DNA from: Sipunculus nudus
Taxonomy: Eukaryota > Annelida > Sipuncula > Golfingiida > Sipunculidae
Reading direction: 5' to 3'
Assembly: GCA_026874595.1 (NCBI GenBank)
Contig: CM049306.1
Span: forward strand, 42,160,019-42,224,018
Length of the DNA stretch: 64,000 bases
Shown here: positions 11,204 to 22,125 of the stretch, piece after piece
Numbering within the stretch: position 1 is the stretch's first letter
Layout: the number at the start of each line of letters is the position of its first letter
Program-made: the position numbers and the translations under genes
The notes under the pieces: generated by a model
Told to the model about the DNA's origin: nothing
What the model saw: the letters and a program-made list of their open reading frames with translations, nothing else
The model's database searches: none

Positions 11204-13326
11204 AACCACAGTAAACACAGACTTTCTGGACTTCGGAGTATTTCGTCATTTCACCAGTATTAAAGTCTTCTGTTAATATGAACAATAGATACCTAGCACA
11301 ATAAACATATGTCGCCATATCAACTTAATTATCTAAATTTTCAGTCTAAAAAAGGGTGTATTTGTAAAAATCATTTAAAGAAAACTCTAGAGAAGATTTC
11401 TTACACTCAGAAACTGGATATCTTTGATTCGTGTTCCAACACAGATTGATTAAATTGTTCACGCAAACATCGTGCGGAGCCAATTTAAGACATTATCAGC
11501 TAGAAAAGCTTTTTTCTGACAAGAGGCATTGACCTGAGGGGGACGAGGCAACCACTACATGTAAGCGATCAATGTATTCGGTCCTGCAGCATTGAGTGCG
11601 CTAACCGTAAAACATGGAGTGATGGTTTCTCCAAAGTAAGTTGTATTCATGGTCGAAAAATAAACTCCGACTCCAGTTACTGGTCTGTAGATCTCTGGAA
11701 TGGCTCCGTACGTACACCTATATGGCAAATATCAAAACCCGCATAAATCTTCCCATCTATACTGAAATCTTGTTCTCTCTACTCCCGAGGTAAGCTTATG
11801 TTATTGCATCCGCCAGGATGGTATACGTTCTTCCCTGTTCGTGTATTTGTTTGTGGGTGTGTATAGTCACAAAATAACTCACGCAATCTTAAACTGTAGC
11901 TCATGAAATTTACTGAACATTTCGGGAATGGACCAAAGTAGAATTGATTTGATTTTGGCGTGGTTCAGACACTAGAGTCTGATTCAGGAGCGTCATAAAA
12001 ATATTCACAAATGTAAACCACTTTTTTACGTATAAAACCTGGAATATGGGCCGAATAAGTGAATGCAAACACATGGCGGAGACCATTTCTTAGAATGCAG
12101 ATTTCTATATTTCTCTCAGTTGGGAGTAATGTATCAAAGTACTTTCATAGGATTCGTTTTATGAGGCCGGGGCTATATGAAGAAACTCCAGCGGTATATA
12201 TAGCATCGAATACGGTGTGCCAGGGCTGTTTGATGGTCGTAGATGGTAAACCTTCTCATGTTAATAACTCTAACTCTCAATACTGTATCATATGGGTCAT
12301 ATTATTAAAGCTTTGCTTTTGAAACCATAAGGCGATCAGCGGTTATGTTAACCTTGATAGATTGCAATGGCAAAAGGGTCAGTTGAAATGTGACTTTCAG
12401 TATAACCCATTTCTTTTCAGCAAAACCCACGAAGACCAAGTTTAAATTGCAAGATGATTGATACAGACCTGGCTAGGATTTTCTCTCTATTGAATCCTTT
12501 TTGTGACTGCGTGTTAGAAGCGTAAACCGAATGGGTTATGAGTGCGAAACTGAATGATGCAGAGACGCAATTTTTAATTTTGCAGTTTAATCAATAAAAA
12601 AAATTACAATAAATGAGTTATTGTTAACAATTATACACCATATTTCCTCGTAAGAAATTCCAGGAAATTCCATTGAATATCACTCTATTTAGGCCGCTTG
12701 GTTAACTTGTTGCACAACTCAGATCAATGCTAGCGAAAACGACAAACGGTACACCTTCAAGCTTACGACTTTCATGAACCGTGCAGACATTCATGTTGCA
12801 TTTTATTTTTACTAACAATAATTCCCTCTTTATTCCATGAACACATTCATATTTGTACCCGGCCATAGGTACAGGCCGAATGCCGGAATGCCACATTGAC
12901 CATTCCTTTATGCCTAAAAGCCGTTTTGCCGACATGTCAATAATACTGTCATACATGGATTGTTTCTGATTATGATACCTAAAATACATCTATATATTCT
13001 TAACGTATTATGTTATATACAAAATATGCCGAAAAGTTAAATTATAGACAGGATTTAGAAAGTATAAAGCAGGACTCGGCAACAGTCTGCATGGCGGACC
13101 CATGTGTCATGGATGACTGATTGCACCCACGCCCGGCAGTCGGCAAGTCGGTTGAACCAAAGCCAAGTTCTCACTTTCCATGTCATTCTACAGTGTCTCA
13201 CGGTCAGTTACGGCAAGCCCAAACGTGGAAGTGTAGGGAATGAAATTGAAGCCCGTGTTCTCGTGATGTTCGTTCCATGATATTTCACGTTCATCCACGG
13301 AGCTGCTACGGTAAAACGTGGCTATG
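11204..13326. other. Unassigned sequence with a possible Helitron-like 5' end
   Basis: At 11808-11820 the sequence A-TCCGCCAGGATGG resembles the 5' end of the element at 7121, followed by a GT-rich leader and a block like those found after other copies. No matching 3' hairpin or CTRR end was found, so only a 5' fragment can be proposed. Minus- and plus-strand open frames at 12059-12322 and 12702-12989 have no recognisable domain. Confidence 0.35.
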
Positions 13327-13760
13327 CCCCTTTCACACATTCACGTTTGATCGCACGTCTGGCCGCGTTTCGCCACGTTCTCGGAGAACGTGGGTGGTCG
13401 TGGAGGTTGGAAATGGTCGCCGCCGACGTACGCTCATTGTTCGTCCATTGTACGTTGTCATTAGGTCCAGTACGTTCGACTTACGACTGGATCGCCAACA
13501 AAAACGTGCGATCCTCGTACGCTTTCACTACGTCCACAACGCCCCCTGTACGATATTCTTACGTTGTTATTGCGCTTACTGCGATCATTTTACGCTGTAT
13601 CACATCAGCCTTACGATCGATTTACGTGTGTACTACGTGTTTCGCGGTCGTAGGACGCTCTGTACTTTTTTTTTTGCGTCTTTTGTACGACTCGAGTACC
13701 TGGTATATATAAACCCCGGATGTTTTGAGTAAATTTAATTTCCATTCTGACTTCCGATGA

Positions 13761-14900
13761 GTGAACATCATACCAGCTATTGCAAGACACAAGTTGGTGT
13801 CAATAAATGTTGCCATACTGAATGATTTGATTGCTACAGAAGACCTCACCATGGCTGTTTTGGGGGAGAAGATGCGGGACGACGGAAAACGGTGCGAGTG
13901 GTGGCTGAGGCCTTGGCTGCAAACCAGAATACTCTTCGGCCAGTACGAGCAGCTGATGATGGAGTTGGAGATTGCTGACCACGCCAGCTTCCAAGACCTT
14001 TCTTCGCCTGGAGCCGCAAATGTTCTATGAACTGCTGGAAAGAGTTGGTCTTCGCATTCAACGTCAAGACACCTTCTGGAGGAAAGCACTGCCTCAAGGC
14101 GTGAAGCTAGCCTGCACCCTTAGGTTCTTGGCTTCTGGCTGCACTTACAAGTCCCTGATGTACAACTTCCGAGTGGCGCACAACACCCTTGCTCTGTTCA
14201 TACCGGACGTGTGTGAAGCAATTATTTCGGAATATGCTAATGAAGTCCTCGCCATACCTACCACTATCCAGGGTTGGCTTGACATTGCTGAACTTTTCTC
14301 CAGAAGATTGAATTTTCACCTCTGGCTTGGAGCTGTAGACGGCAAACATGTTGTCCTTCGAGAGGCGGATCAACATTTTACAACTATATAAGGGCTTCAA
14401 TTCCATTGTTTTGATTGCCTTTGTTGATGCGGACTACAAATTCATTTGGATGGTTGTCGGTGCTAATGGATCATGTTTGGACAGTCAGATATTCGGGACC
14501 TGCGAACTCTAGACTACAATAGAGGATGGTACTATTGTTTTCCCTTCACCCACACCACTACAAGGAGATAACGAGGATCTACCGTATTATTATTTTATTA
14601 TCGAAGATGATGCTTTCCCCTTGAGGACCTGGCTTATAAGGCCCTACAGTCGACGAAATCTCACAGATGAAGAGCGCATATTTAATTACAGGCTTTTTAG
14701 AGCCAGGACGGTGGTTGAGAACGCCTTTTGAATATTAGTGCAGCGATTAGCCTGATTGTTGACTACTGTCTACTACTCTGAAACTGTCTCCAAAGAATGT
14801 GGAAAGCATAACTCTGGCTTGTGTTTGCCTGCACAATATAATGCGGACACGCTATCCTGTTCTGCAAAATGCTCTCTTACGCAGCGAGGACCTGCAGAGT
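13761..14900 (+). pseudogene. HARBI1-like DDE transposase (broken)
   Basis: The conceptual product follows the PIF/Harbinger DDE_Tnp_4 family from N to C terminus. An early segment reads WWLRPWLQTRILFGQYEQLM (about 13900-13960). A second reads FWRKALPQGVKLACTLRFLA (about 14075-14135). The first catalytic Asp is in LGAVDGKHVVLRE (about 14326-14364). A DADYKFIW block with the second Asp in GANGSCLDSQIFG follows (about 14430-14500). The catalytic Glu is in ARTVVENAF (about 14704-14730), and a CVCLHNIMRTRYP tail is at about 14824-14862. The frame is broken by a shift near 13980-14030, a shift near 14385, a stop near 14510 (CTCTAGACT), a shift or stop near 14730 and further shifts. The protein would have cut and joined transposon ends in the nucleus; this copy cannot encode it. 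Confidence 0.85.
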
Positions 14901-15740
14901 ATACCTTGTTCCTGTCTCAAGGACAAAACTTAAATGTGAACTTTCAGCAAGGCCATGGTAAGAGTGCAACAAATGCGGGATTACTTATCAAGGTATTACT
15001 CGCACCCTGTAGGAGCTGTGCCATGGAAGGCTGCAAGTTTTTTGCCAGAACGATTGCATTTTTTAAAGCTACATTTCAGTTCATAACAAGATACACTTAC
15101 AATTGTTGCTAGGTTGAAATGTGGTTTTGTAAAATTGTAATGAATGCAAAAAATGGAAGTTTTGTCAAATGTAAATATTTTTGGGATATGTCATTATTAA
15201 AAAATGATTGTGCATTTGCCTTTTCAATAGATATTATTACTTAATTATATGCCTTGTCCAATAGTCTTAAAATGTAGTCAGAAAAAGTAAATATTAAATA
15301 TAAAAATTACAAATTTATTTCTCCATACACCCAATAGTTCATCAGTTGGTACAGGATTAGAATTTGCTACCGCTGTAATAATACGAAAAAGTAATTGGTC
15401 ACAGTTACTAATAAAAACATGCCAATTAATCTTATTGATTCATGTTCTCTATGTTATGCTTATATCTCTTATGTTATTTTTAAATGAGAGGGTCTTTCCT
15501 ATATCTGGCAAATGTTACACCAATGATGAGTGATGAATAACGTGTAACCATCCGAAAAAAAGAAAGAAAGAAAATAGTATATTTATATCAATATTTATTA
15601 TTTTGTTCTAAACTAAAATAAACTATAAAATTTACGGGTATTGTGGAATACGGAATTAGACCACGTTTATGATTTATTTTGTTACGTTTCGATATTTGGA
15701 CTTTACGTTTTTACAACTATTTATTTAAATACAACATAAG
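14901..15740. other. AT-rich 3' interior of the Harbinger element
   Basis: This stretch lies between the transposase remnant and the CG-rich right arm. No second gene was recognised. It contains possible AATAAA-type signals but nothing decisive. Confidence 0.4.
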
Positions 15741-16329
15741 ATTTACTTAAAAATAAGACGCACTGAGAACGTCTAGAAGACGTTGTAAGAACGTGCTGAA
15801 AACGTACAACAGACGCCATGAACTGACACAGAACTTGAAGAGAACCTACTTGGGACTTCCCGGACGCAAAGAGAAGGTATGCAAAACGCCGAGGACGCGC
15901 TGAGGACGCAGTAAGAGCGCACAATGAACGTAGTATTGGCGTGCAACAGACGCTGAGAACGTAGTCAAGGAATGGTTGCGACCACCCGCGCTTTATGTAA
16001 GTCCTTTGTACGTCCTTTGTACGTCCACTACTTTTTTTTGTAAGTTCCATACGTTCTGAAGTACGTTTCGGCACGTTTGTCGCGATCGACCGCACTCAAG
16101 TTTTACAGGAAAACTTTGTCGTAGAGGGTTGGCGATCATGGCGAATTTACGACGACCTCTGGAGACCATTGTACGTTCAACACCGCGACCACCACGTTTC
16201 CCGAGTATGGGGTGATCGTGGTGGCTAGACGTGTATGTGTGAAAGGGGTTTTAAACCCCTGTGGTAAGTAGTGATGGTGACGTCTCCAAAAGTTTGATTG
16301 ACGGGCGGTGGGTATAAAATAATACTCCC

Positions 16330-16990
16330 TTCATATGATGGGTGTATAAAAACCGACGTTTGGGTGGCAGGCGTGAGGTTATGTCAAACCAAAAATCGTT
16401 ATATCAAAATATTTACACCGAAGCCTTTTTTCAAACAAACATAACCAGTAAATTTTGATTTCACGAAGCTGTGAATTTAACTAAAAAAACATTACGTTAT
16501 ATTATTCACTGAATACTTCGAATTATGAAGACTTATTCAGTTATCTTTATTTGTTAATTATATTATTTCTAAGACAATTACGTACGTATTTAAACGGTTT
16601 TTGGGTCCCTGCCAGTGCGAGCTGAATATTTGAATGAACAAATATCTCTTTCCAGCCCTTCTATATTACAATACATGAACCAACTTGGCTACATCAACAT
16701 CTTTACATACATAATCACTTGTTATTCGTAGACTATTTTATGCCAAATCAAGCTGACATAAACAGACCATGCCAATTTACCGCCTTCGTTTATAAGGCCA
16801 TTCTTGTTTTATTGTATAATGCACATTGTAACCAGACGCGAACCAGACTCTATATATGAAGAAATCGTGCGGGTACCAAGGACCCACTCTGCCCACATAT
16901 AAGAGAAAACATAATTACTTTTCTTACTGATCTTATGAAACGGTTGTAGAGAGGAAATTTACCGGTTTTATACATATAATTAAATTAATT
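16330..16990. repeat. Duplicated segment, copy 1
   Basis: Blocks at 16350-16500 (CCGACGTTTGGGTGGCAGGC, TATCAAAATATTTACA) correspond in order to 19840-20010. Blocks at 16668-16990 (TACATACATAATCACTTGTT, TTACTGATCTTATGAAAC, GTAGAGAGGAAATTT) correspond to 20800-21110. The order and strand are the same in both places. The second copy is longer because of sequence between the blocks. It may be a dispersed repeat or an old local duplication. Confidence 0.75.
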
Positions 16991-17082
16991 ATACGCATGC
17001 AGTTGTATATTTTAAACGACAAGAAGACAAGGCAGACAATAAACCCCACATTGGTTTCGTCACAAATTTGAAGTAGGCCTAC

Positions 17083-17276
17083 CTGCATGATTTGCTGAAC
17101 CGTTGTTACGTCAGCGGTGGCAACATCTGAAGACTCCATTAGTATAGATGACAACGAATCAGAAAGCGCGTCCACGGTTGCTTTGCCATTGCTTTCGCAC
17201 CTAACGGGACTTCCTGCCTGCCTATCCCAAATATTAGGTGGATAATAACGAGATGGACCATAGAGTGTGAAAATCG
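17083..17276 (-). CDS. Putative exon resembling the GAIN region of an adhesion GPCR
   Basis: On the minus strand a frame is open for about 64 codons and ends at a consensus splice donor (ATGCAG|GTAGG, boundary at 17083/17082). The C-terminal part, VDALSDSLSSILMESSDVAT followed by ADVTTVQQIMQ, resembles the start of GAIN domains in adhesion G-protein-coupled receptors, where a hydrophobic helix is followed by a DVTTV-type segment. Upstream residues (WDRQAGSPVRCESNGKAT) recall, weakly, a hormone-receptor-motif segment. The acceptor is uncertain: CCTAG at 17277, or AG sites closer to 17190-17225. No neighbouring exon was found; later exons should lie at lower coordinates. The family call is from memory of the motif and is tentative. 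Confidence 0.38.
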
Positions 17277-17283
17277 CTAGGTT

Positions 17284-17860
17284 AATGTCAGATTAATAAT
17301 AGTTATAATGAAATGACCCAGGAAAGTAACAAGTTTAACCGAAATCTACACTAATAGCAATTCAAGCGCCTGTGTTCCAGCAAACATATATGACATAAAG
17401 TGATGTTCCAGCGTTGAAACAAATAATTAAAACAATGTGTAGATAATGAGAAATATAAATTATAATTTACATAATAACACTTTTCATGGTATGAACGGAA
17501 GGTATGCCTAATGGATATTTATCGACAATTTGTTAAAACATTAAAAACTACCTAACGATGATAAATCGTGTAGATGTCCAAGACGAATGAATTGGTCCTC
17601 CAACGTTTCCGTTAAGAATATCAAGTGAGGCATTTAAATATTAAAGTGTTTTACTGCTTCGCGATAAATACGCCAAGTAATATAACTATGTCAAGTAAAA
17701 ATCATTAATTCTGTCTTTAATTTTGTCTTCAGCATGTTTTAATTAAATTAAAGACACTACATTTGTTCAAGGTTATAGCCGGCCGGGGGTAGCTCAAAGC
17801 TAACAACTGCAACCCACCGACCGGCACAAATATTTTAAAGATTGACAATTTTTTAAATTA
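17284..17860. other. Unassigned AT-rich sequence
   Basis: Nothing recognisable, apart from a small inverted GCCGGCCGGGGG / CCACCGACCGGC pair at about 17779-17825 that could form a short stem. Confidence 0.4.
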
Positions 17861-17867
17861 TTAATTA

Positions 17868-18645
17868 TATTACAGGTGCCGTTTTTATTGTGTGCACAAG
17901 TCTTACAGGTGTCTTTTTTATTGTGTGACACGGGCGTAACTCGTGTCGTAGCGGCCTCGCCTGGCCGGGTGTTCCACTCACAGTTTATTCTGTACTGGTT
18001 CAATTCTCGCGGAGTGTAACAGCTCGCTGCCGTGCCTGTCTCGAATGTTCGCGTCTGTGAAAAATTCTCGGCTTGAGATGAAAAGTTATATAAAGAGGCT
18101 GTGTTTTAGAGCCGGGAGAGGGGTGAGAAAATATTCCAGCGGACACAGAAGCGGTTATGTCAGTTTGTGGGACCTATTCCGATAAGTGCGGCAATTAAAG
18201 ATTTTCTTCAGATTTTCTTCTGGATTTGTGACGAATCTTATTTGGTCTTCAGTTTACTTTCGGTATTGTTACAAGAGCTTTACATTGGACTGTTATTCTC
18301 CGAAAGAATTTGTGTGAACTGTTCGTCCGGCTTATACATTTTAAAGGACTTATCGCTGTGACAGTGGTGGTATCCAGGTACTACGCACTTTGTTTATTTT
18401 ACTGCGTGGTCGATTGATTTGTTGTTATACTGCTGTTATACTGAGTAATTGTATTGATTTAGTGTATTGTATTGTTAGGGTTGTTTTAAGAATTAATTAT
18501 AGTCATTTGTTAAGAGAAAAACACTTTATTCATTCCCCTAGACATTTCACGCTACCTAGTGTTACAGAATCTGATTTTTTTATCTCCTTGACAAAATTTA
18601 TGTTCATCACGCATACATGATCTGTTGATATTAGGTTCCGTTACA
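17868..18645 (+). mobile_element. LTR-like element (possible solo LTR), copy 1
   Basis: This sequence is homologous over its full length to 60987-61728. Shared blocks in order are ACAGGTGYC, a TTTTTATTGTG/GCGCAGGAGTG region, TTTAGAGCC, CCAGCGRACAC, GTGACAGTGGTGGTATC, AATTGTATTGATTTAGTGTA, TTTATTCATTCCC and CTAGACATTTCACGC. The ends are short inverted repeats (TATTACAGG at the left, CCGTTACA at the right; the other copy starts TGTTACAGG). A 4-bp ATTA is present on both sides (17864-17867 and 18646-18649), consistent with a target duplication. No coding region is present. TG...CA-like ends and a polyadenylation-like region favour a solo LTR; a small LARD/TRIM element is the alternative. Confidence 0.6.
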
Positions 18646-18985
18646 ATTATCAATTAAAATTGCTTATTTAATGCCCAAAATTCGTTTAATTTGTACCCCA
18701 TAGGTATGTTTACAAAACTAAATCGAGACCCAAAATAATCATTAAAAAATAGTTATAATATATAGAACAACGCAAAGATAAAGCTTACATATTCTGAAAC
18801 CGAGTGTGTGCACCTTGTGTAAATACCTGACATTATCATAATTTATGAGTGATGACATGGGAAATACCCCGGAATCCTCTCTGTCACTGGCGGGTCCATG
18901 AACCTCCCGCCATGACCACCTCCTCTTGCTTCGCAGGGCCCGTAAATTTTGTTTGAACTCAAATTGTTCTAGCTATAACCCTGCA

Positions 18986-18992
18986 TTTGATC

Positions 18993-19059
<67 letters not shown>
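18986..19059. repeat. (TA)n microsatellite, left of hairpin
   Basis: About 70 bp of TA dinucleotides directly abuts the left arm of the 40-bp inverted repeat at 19060. Confidence 0.97.
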
Positions 19060-19064
<5 letters not shown>

Positions 19065-19157
19065 TAAGATAAACAGTGACGCCTTTTAGATAGACTAACT
19101 AGTTTATTAACACACATGTTAGTCTATCTAAAAGGCGTCACTGTTTATATTAACCTT
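19060..19157. repeat. Near-perfect 40-bp hairpin (MITE-like)
   Basis: The left arm 19060-19099 (beginning AAGGTTAAGATAAACAGTGA) and the right arm 19118-19157 are reverse complements at 39 of 40 positions, with an 18-bp loop. The hairpin is followed by about 40 bp of other sequence (CTACAGACTAACACGGCTAT at 19165 on) and a second (TA)n tract. It may be a small foldback transposon inserted into a TA repeat, or the tip of a larger palindromic element. Confidence 0.93.
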
Positions 19158-19194
19158 CGCTTCAACTACAGACTAACACGGCTATACCACTTAT

Positions 19195-19196
<2 letters not shown>

Positions 19197-19240
<44 letters not shown>
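19197..19240. repeat. (TA)n microsatellite, right of hairpin
   Basis: About 44 bp of TA dinucleotides. Together with the tract at 18986-19059 it brackets the hairpin region. Confidence 0.95.
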
Positions 19241-19246
<6 letters not shown>

Positions 19247-19839
19247 TCTTTTTTTTAGTTTAGAAGATGGCGCCACTCAATAATTGTCACGCATCCCTTC
19301 TGTTGTCACGCTTCGAAAATCCTCCTTTAGTCTGTGAGCATAAACTATGGTGAACCAAGAGGGGTCATTATCTGTATAAATAATGTAATCTTATAAAAAG
19401 TAAATAATCTAATTTGTTTAATTAATTCTCAAGGGAAATATGACAAATGGAGCATCGTCTTTCGTTCAGCTTTAAAAGTTGAAGAGGTTTTTTTCCTAGA
19501 TTTAGGTATCCAGTGTCATGACTAATACATATTACAGACACGTTCATCCATAAATTACACTGCAATGTCCCCTGGTTGCTAAAATAATATTACCTTGATA
19601 CCATGGACATGTATGATAATCATCTTTTCTGTTCTCGTGGAATGAGTGCATGTATAGGTCAGTTTTGTTTCAGAACCGAAATACCATTCAAGAAAAATTA
19701 GCTTGGCCCTATCAAAAAAAAATTTCTGTTTGTTTGCAACATAATTTTACAAAGGTAAAAATACGCTTCCACGCCTAAGTGTACCTAGCCATGAAAGCAT
19801 GACTCACAGACCCTCTTTTTTATTAATACGATCCAGATA

Positions 19840-20632
19840 ATTGAAAATCGACGTTTGCGTGGTTGGCTGCCACTATGTCACACCAAGATGGTACAACAAA
19901 ATTACATCAAAATATTTGTATAAAACATTAAAAAAACTATTTTTCCGTGGCAGACAAATGTAACCGGTTATGGTGTATTCACGGATCTGTGAGTTATCTA
20001 TCCATTTTTAACGTCACGGCTATTCAGGAATAGCCTCACGGACGCAACGTTGGGGGTCTACTTTGATGCGCCGGCCGTAAAACGCATGTACTCAAATATT
20101 ACTTAATTTGTTTACCTGTATATGAAAAAATATCTATGGGATAAAACCGTGTGATGAATCCTTTATTTCGCAGGTGACTTGTCTTGATATAACAAATTAT
20201 AAACAAACGCACGTGAAAAAAATGAGCGATATTCGGTTTTGTTGTCGATTTTACAGTTCATTTCATTTAGTATTTTTAATTAAAGGTTAAGTTAAAATAT
20301 GACAATTTTTTTATCAGTCTAATAGGTAAATAATGGTTCATGCAAAAATTTACAAAATACGAACTTTCGTGCAACCACTCTAGCTGACAGTCAGCCATGA
20401 AGGCGAAGCCGTAGAGAACCGTGTTGTTGACGATAGGCGAGACACATTGCCAGTTAATCGAAACGGCGAAAGTAATCCGACGACCGCCCTCATGTAAGGA
20501 GTTAGAGAAGCCTTAACCGTAATGTAATAGGTCAATTTTTGAGAGTGTTATCAATCAGTATTTATCAGTTATACGTTGTTTGTTAATGCTATTATTTTTA
20601 AGGCATTAATGTATATATATAAATACATTTAA

Positions 20633-20672
<40 letters not shown>

Positions 20673-21110
20673 ATTAAAAAGGGCTAGACGCAGGGATGTT
20701 TGGGCAGAACTCAAAGGTAGACCATCCGATATCGGTAGGTCCGGGGTAGGTCCGAACATTTTTGTCTAGAAACTCTACCTTTTTCCCATCCTTGTATATA
20801 CAATATATATGAACCAGCATGGCAACATTATCATCAATACATACATAATCACTTGTTATTCCTAGATTGTTTTACAACAGGACAGATCAAACTGACAAAA
20901 ACAGACCATGTCAATTAACCGTCTTCGTTTATAGGGTCATTATTGTTTTCTTGACCAGACTCTAAGAAAACTATCGTGTGGGTTACAAAGACCGACTTTG
21001 CCGGTAGATAAAAGAAAAACATAATTACTTTACTTACTGATCTTATGAAACAGATGTAGAGATGAAATTAAACTTTTTTATACATTACAATTAAATTAGA
21101 TATCTTCAAT
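19840..21110. repeat. Duplicated segment, copy 2 (with extra internal sequence)
   Basis: 19840-20010 and 20800-21110 match, in order and on the same strand, the two parts of 16330-16990. The extra ~790 bp between them includes a (TA)n tract at 20633-20671 and a short region with inverted AAAGGTAGA/TCTACCTTT blocks (20714-20775). The putative exon next to copy 1 has no counterpart here. Confidence 0.7.
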
Positions 21111-21917
21111 TGATCTACCGGTATGCTTTGTTGAGGATAATTAATTTTGTAAATCACAATAAGGAGAAGTTCTTATATATCTCTTAACAGAATTTGATAA
21201 ACCACGCATTTTCATGTAGTAAATACATTAGTTTTTAAACTTCGCAAGTTTCCCTTAACCAAGTATAATAAGGAATATTTTTTTTACATTTAATTCAATC
21301 CTTGTTTACATGTGGAATAAGCTGCAAACTGGAATCAGAGGTATAGCTGCTCTCATGATTATGTAACGTCTTCTGTTTCCTGATTCAACAAAATAACATA
21401 CCATCATATCAATGTGGAATCTACAACTGGTATTCCTTTTTAAAAAGTTCTCGAGGTCAAAGCCTAAAGACGTTTTTAAAAACTGAAAGGCAGCGGGCTT
21501 CATGTTACACAGAATGAAAAACAAGAAACGACGTCAGTGGACACAAAACACGGAAGTCTTCCATTCTTTTGTTTCCTTTTCCATAAAAGACACCAAACAA
21601 CGTTATCACCAAATTTAGCAGATGTCTTTTTCTTTAAGGCTCAAAACTCTTTCTTTCTAGTACGCGTTCTAAAATAAGCTAAGCGGAGTTTGGAAAATAG
21701 GGTTTGAAAAAAAACTCCTTGGTCTTGAAAGTGATGAGGTGAGAGTCATGGTAGTAATTCAAGCGTCATAGGCCATGCCTGCTGAGAACATGTAATTCAC
21801 AAGGACACGACGGACAGAAATGCCGATCCCCTCAAATATCTAAAAGACAACTTCCCAAAGCATCTCCTTCAAAGCCGACAAAATCACTCACTTAGAATAT
21901 TCTTCCATCCCAATACA
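21111..21917. other. Unassigned sequence
   Basis: No gene or repeat family was established. A short minus-strand stretch near 21300-21400 resembles 4490-4550 on the plus strand (CAGCTxATTCCACATGT), hinting at a dispersed short repeat. Confidence 0.35.
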
Positions 21918-21919
21918 TA

Positions 21920-22125
21920 AAATGGACGGTCGAATGGTAACAGGCTCAGCAGTCTTCGCCTATGACCCAGGCTCGATCCCCGATGTTGTCATGAGAGTGG
22001 GTTGTAGTGGCCCATCCAAGGTTGGTGGTTTCCTCCTGGTTCTCCGGTTTTACTCCACCTCTACACACTACCGAACGCCACCATCCGGGCCATTGAGCGT
22101 GCCTCTTATAAGATGTTATAACTAG
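21920..22125 (+). mobile_element. tRNA-derived SINE
   Basis: The head has a degenerate RNA polymerase III A box (GAATGGTAACAGGCTCAG near 21933) and a good B box (GGCTCGATCCC, 21970-21980), correctly spaced for a tRNA-derived promoter. It is followed by a SINE-body-like block (GGTTTCCTCCTGGTTCTCCG near 22026-22050, then a TTTTACTCC block). This arrangement is typical of invertebrate tRNA SINEs. The tail is not a simple poly(A) and its end is approximate. Small open frames on both strands here are incidental. Confidence 0.65.

Larger units (their letters stand above)
13327..16250 (+). mobile_element. PIF/Harbinger DNA transposon, inactive
   Basis: The left end CCCCTTTCACACATTCACGT (13327 on) is matched by the inverted right end, ACGTGTATGTGTGAAAGGGG, ending near 16248. 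Homology between the ends extends inward for at least about 100 bp (CACGTT, GTGGTCG and ATGGTC blocks) in degenerate form. Both ends are CG-rich and crowded with TACGTC/ACGTTC motifs (13340-13700 and 15740-16230), and the middle holds a HARBI1-like transposase. PIF/Harbinger elements normally make a 3-bp TWA duplication; the flanks (CTATG and TTTTAA) do not show a clean one. The companion MYB-like protein usual for this superfamily was not recognised. Confidence 0.85.

Noticed and set aside
13277-13732. 151-codon and 121-codon plus-strand frames
   Set aside because: They lie in the CG-rich left arm of the Harbinger element, where the motif composition lacks stop codons; no domain is visible.
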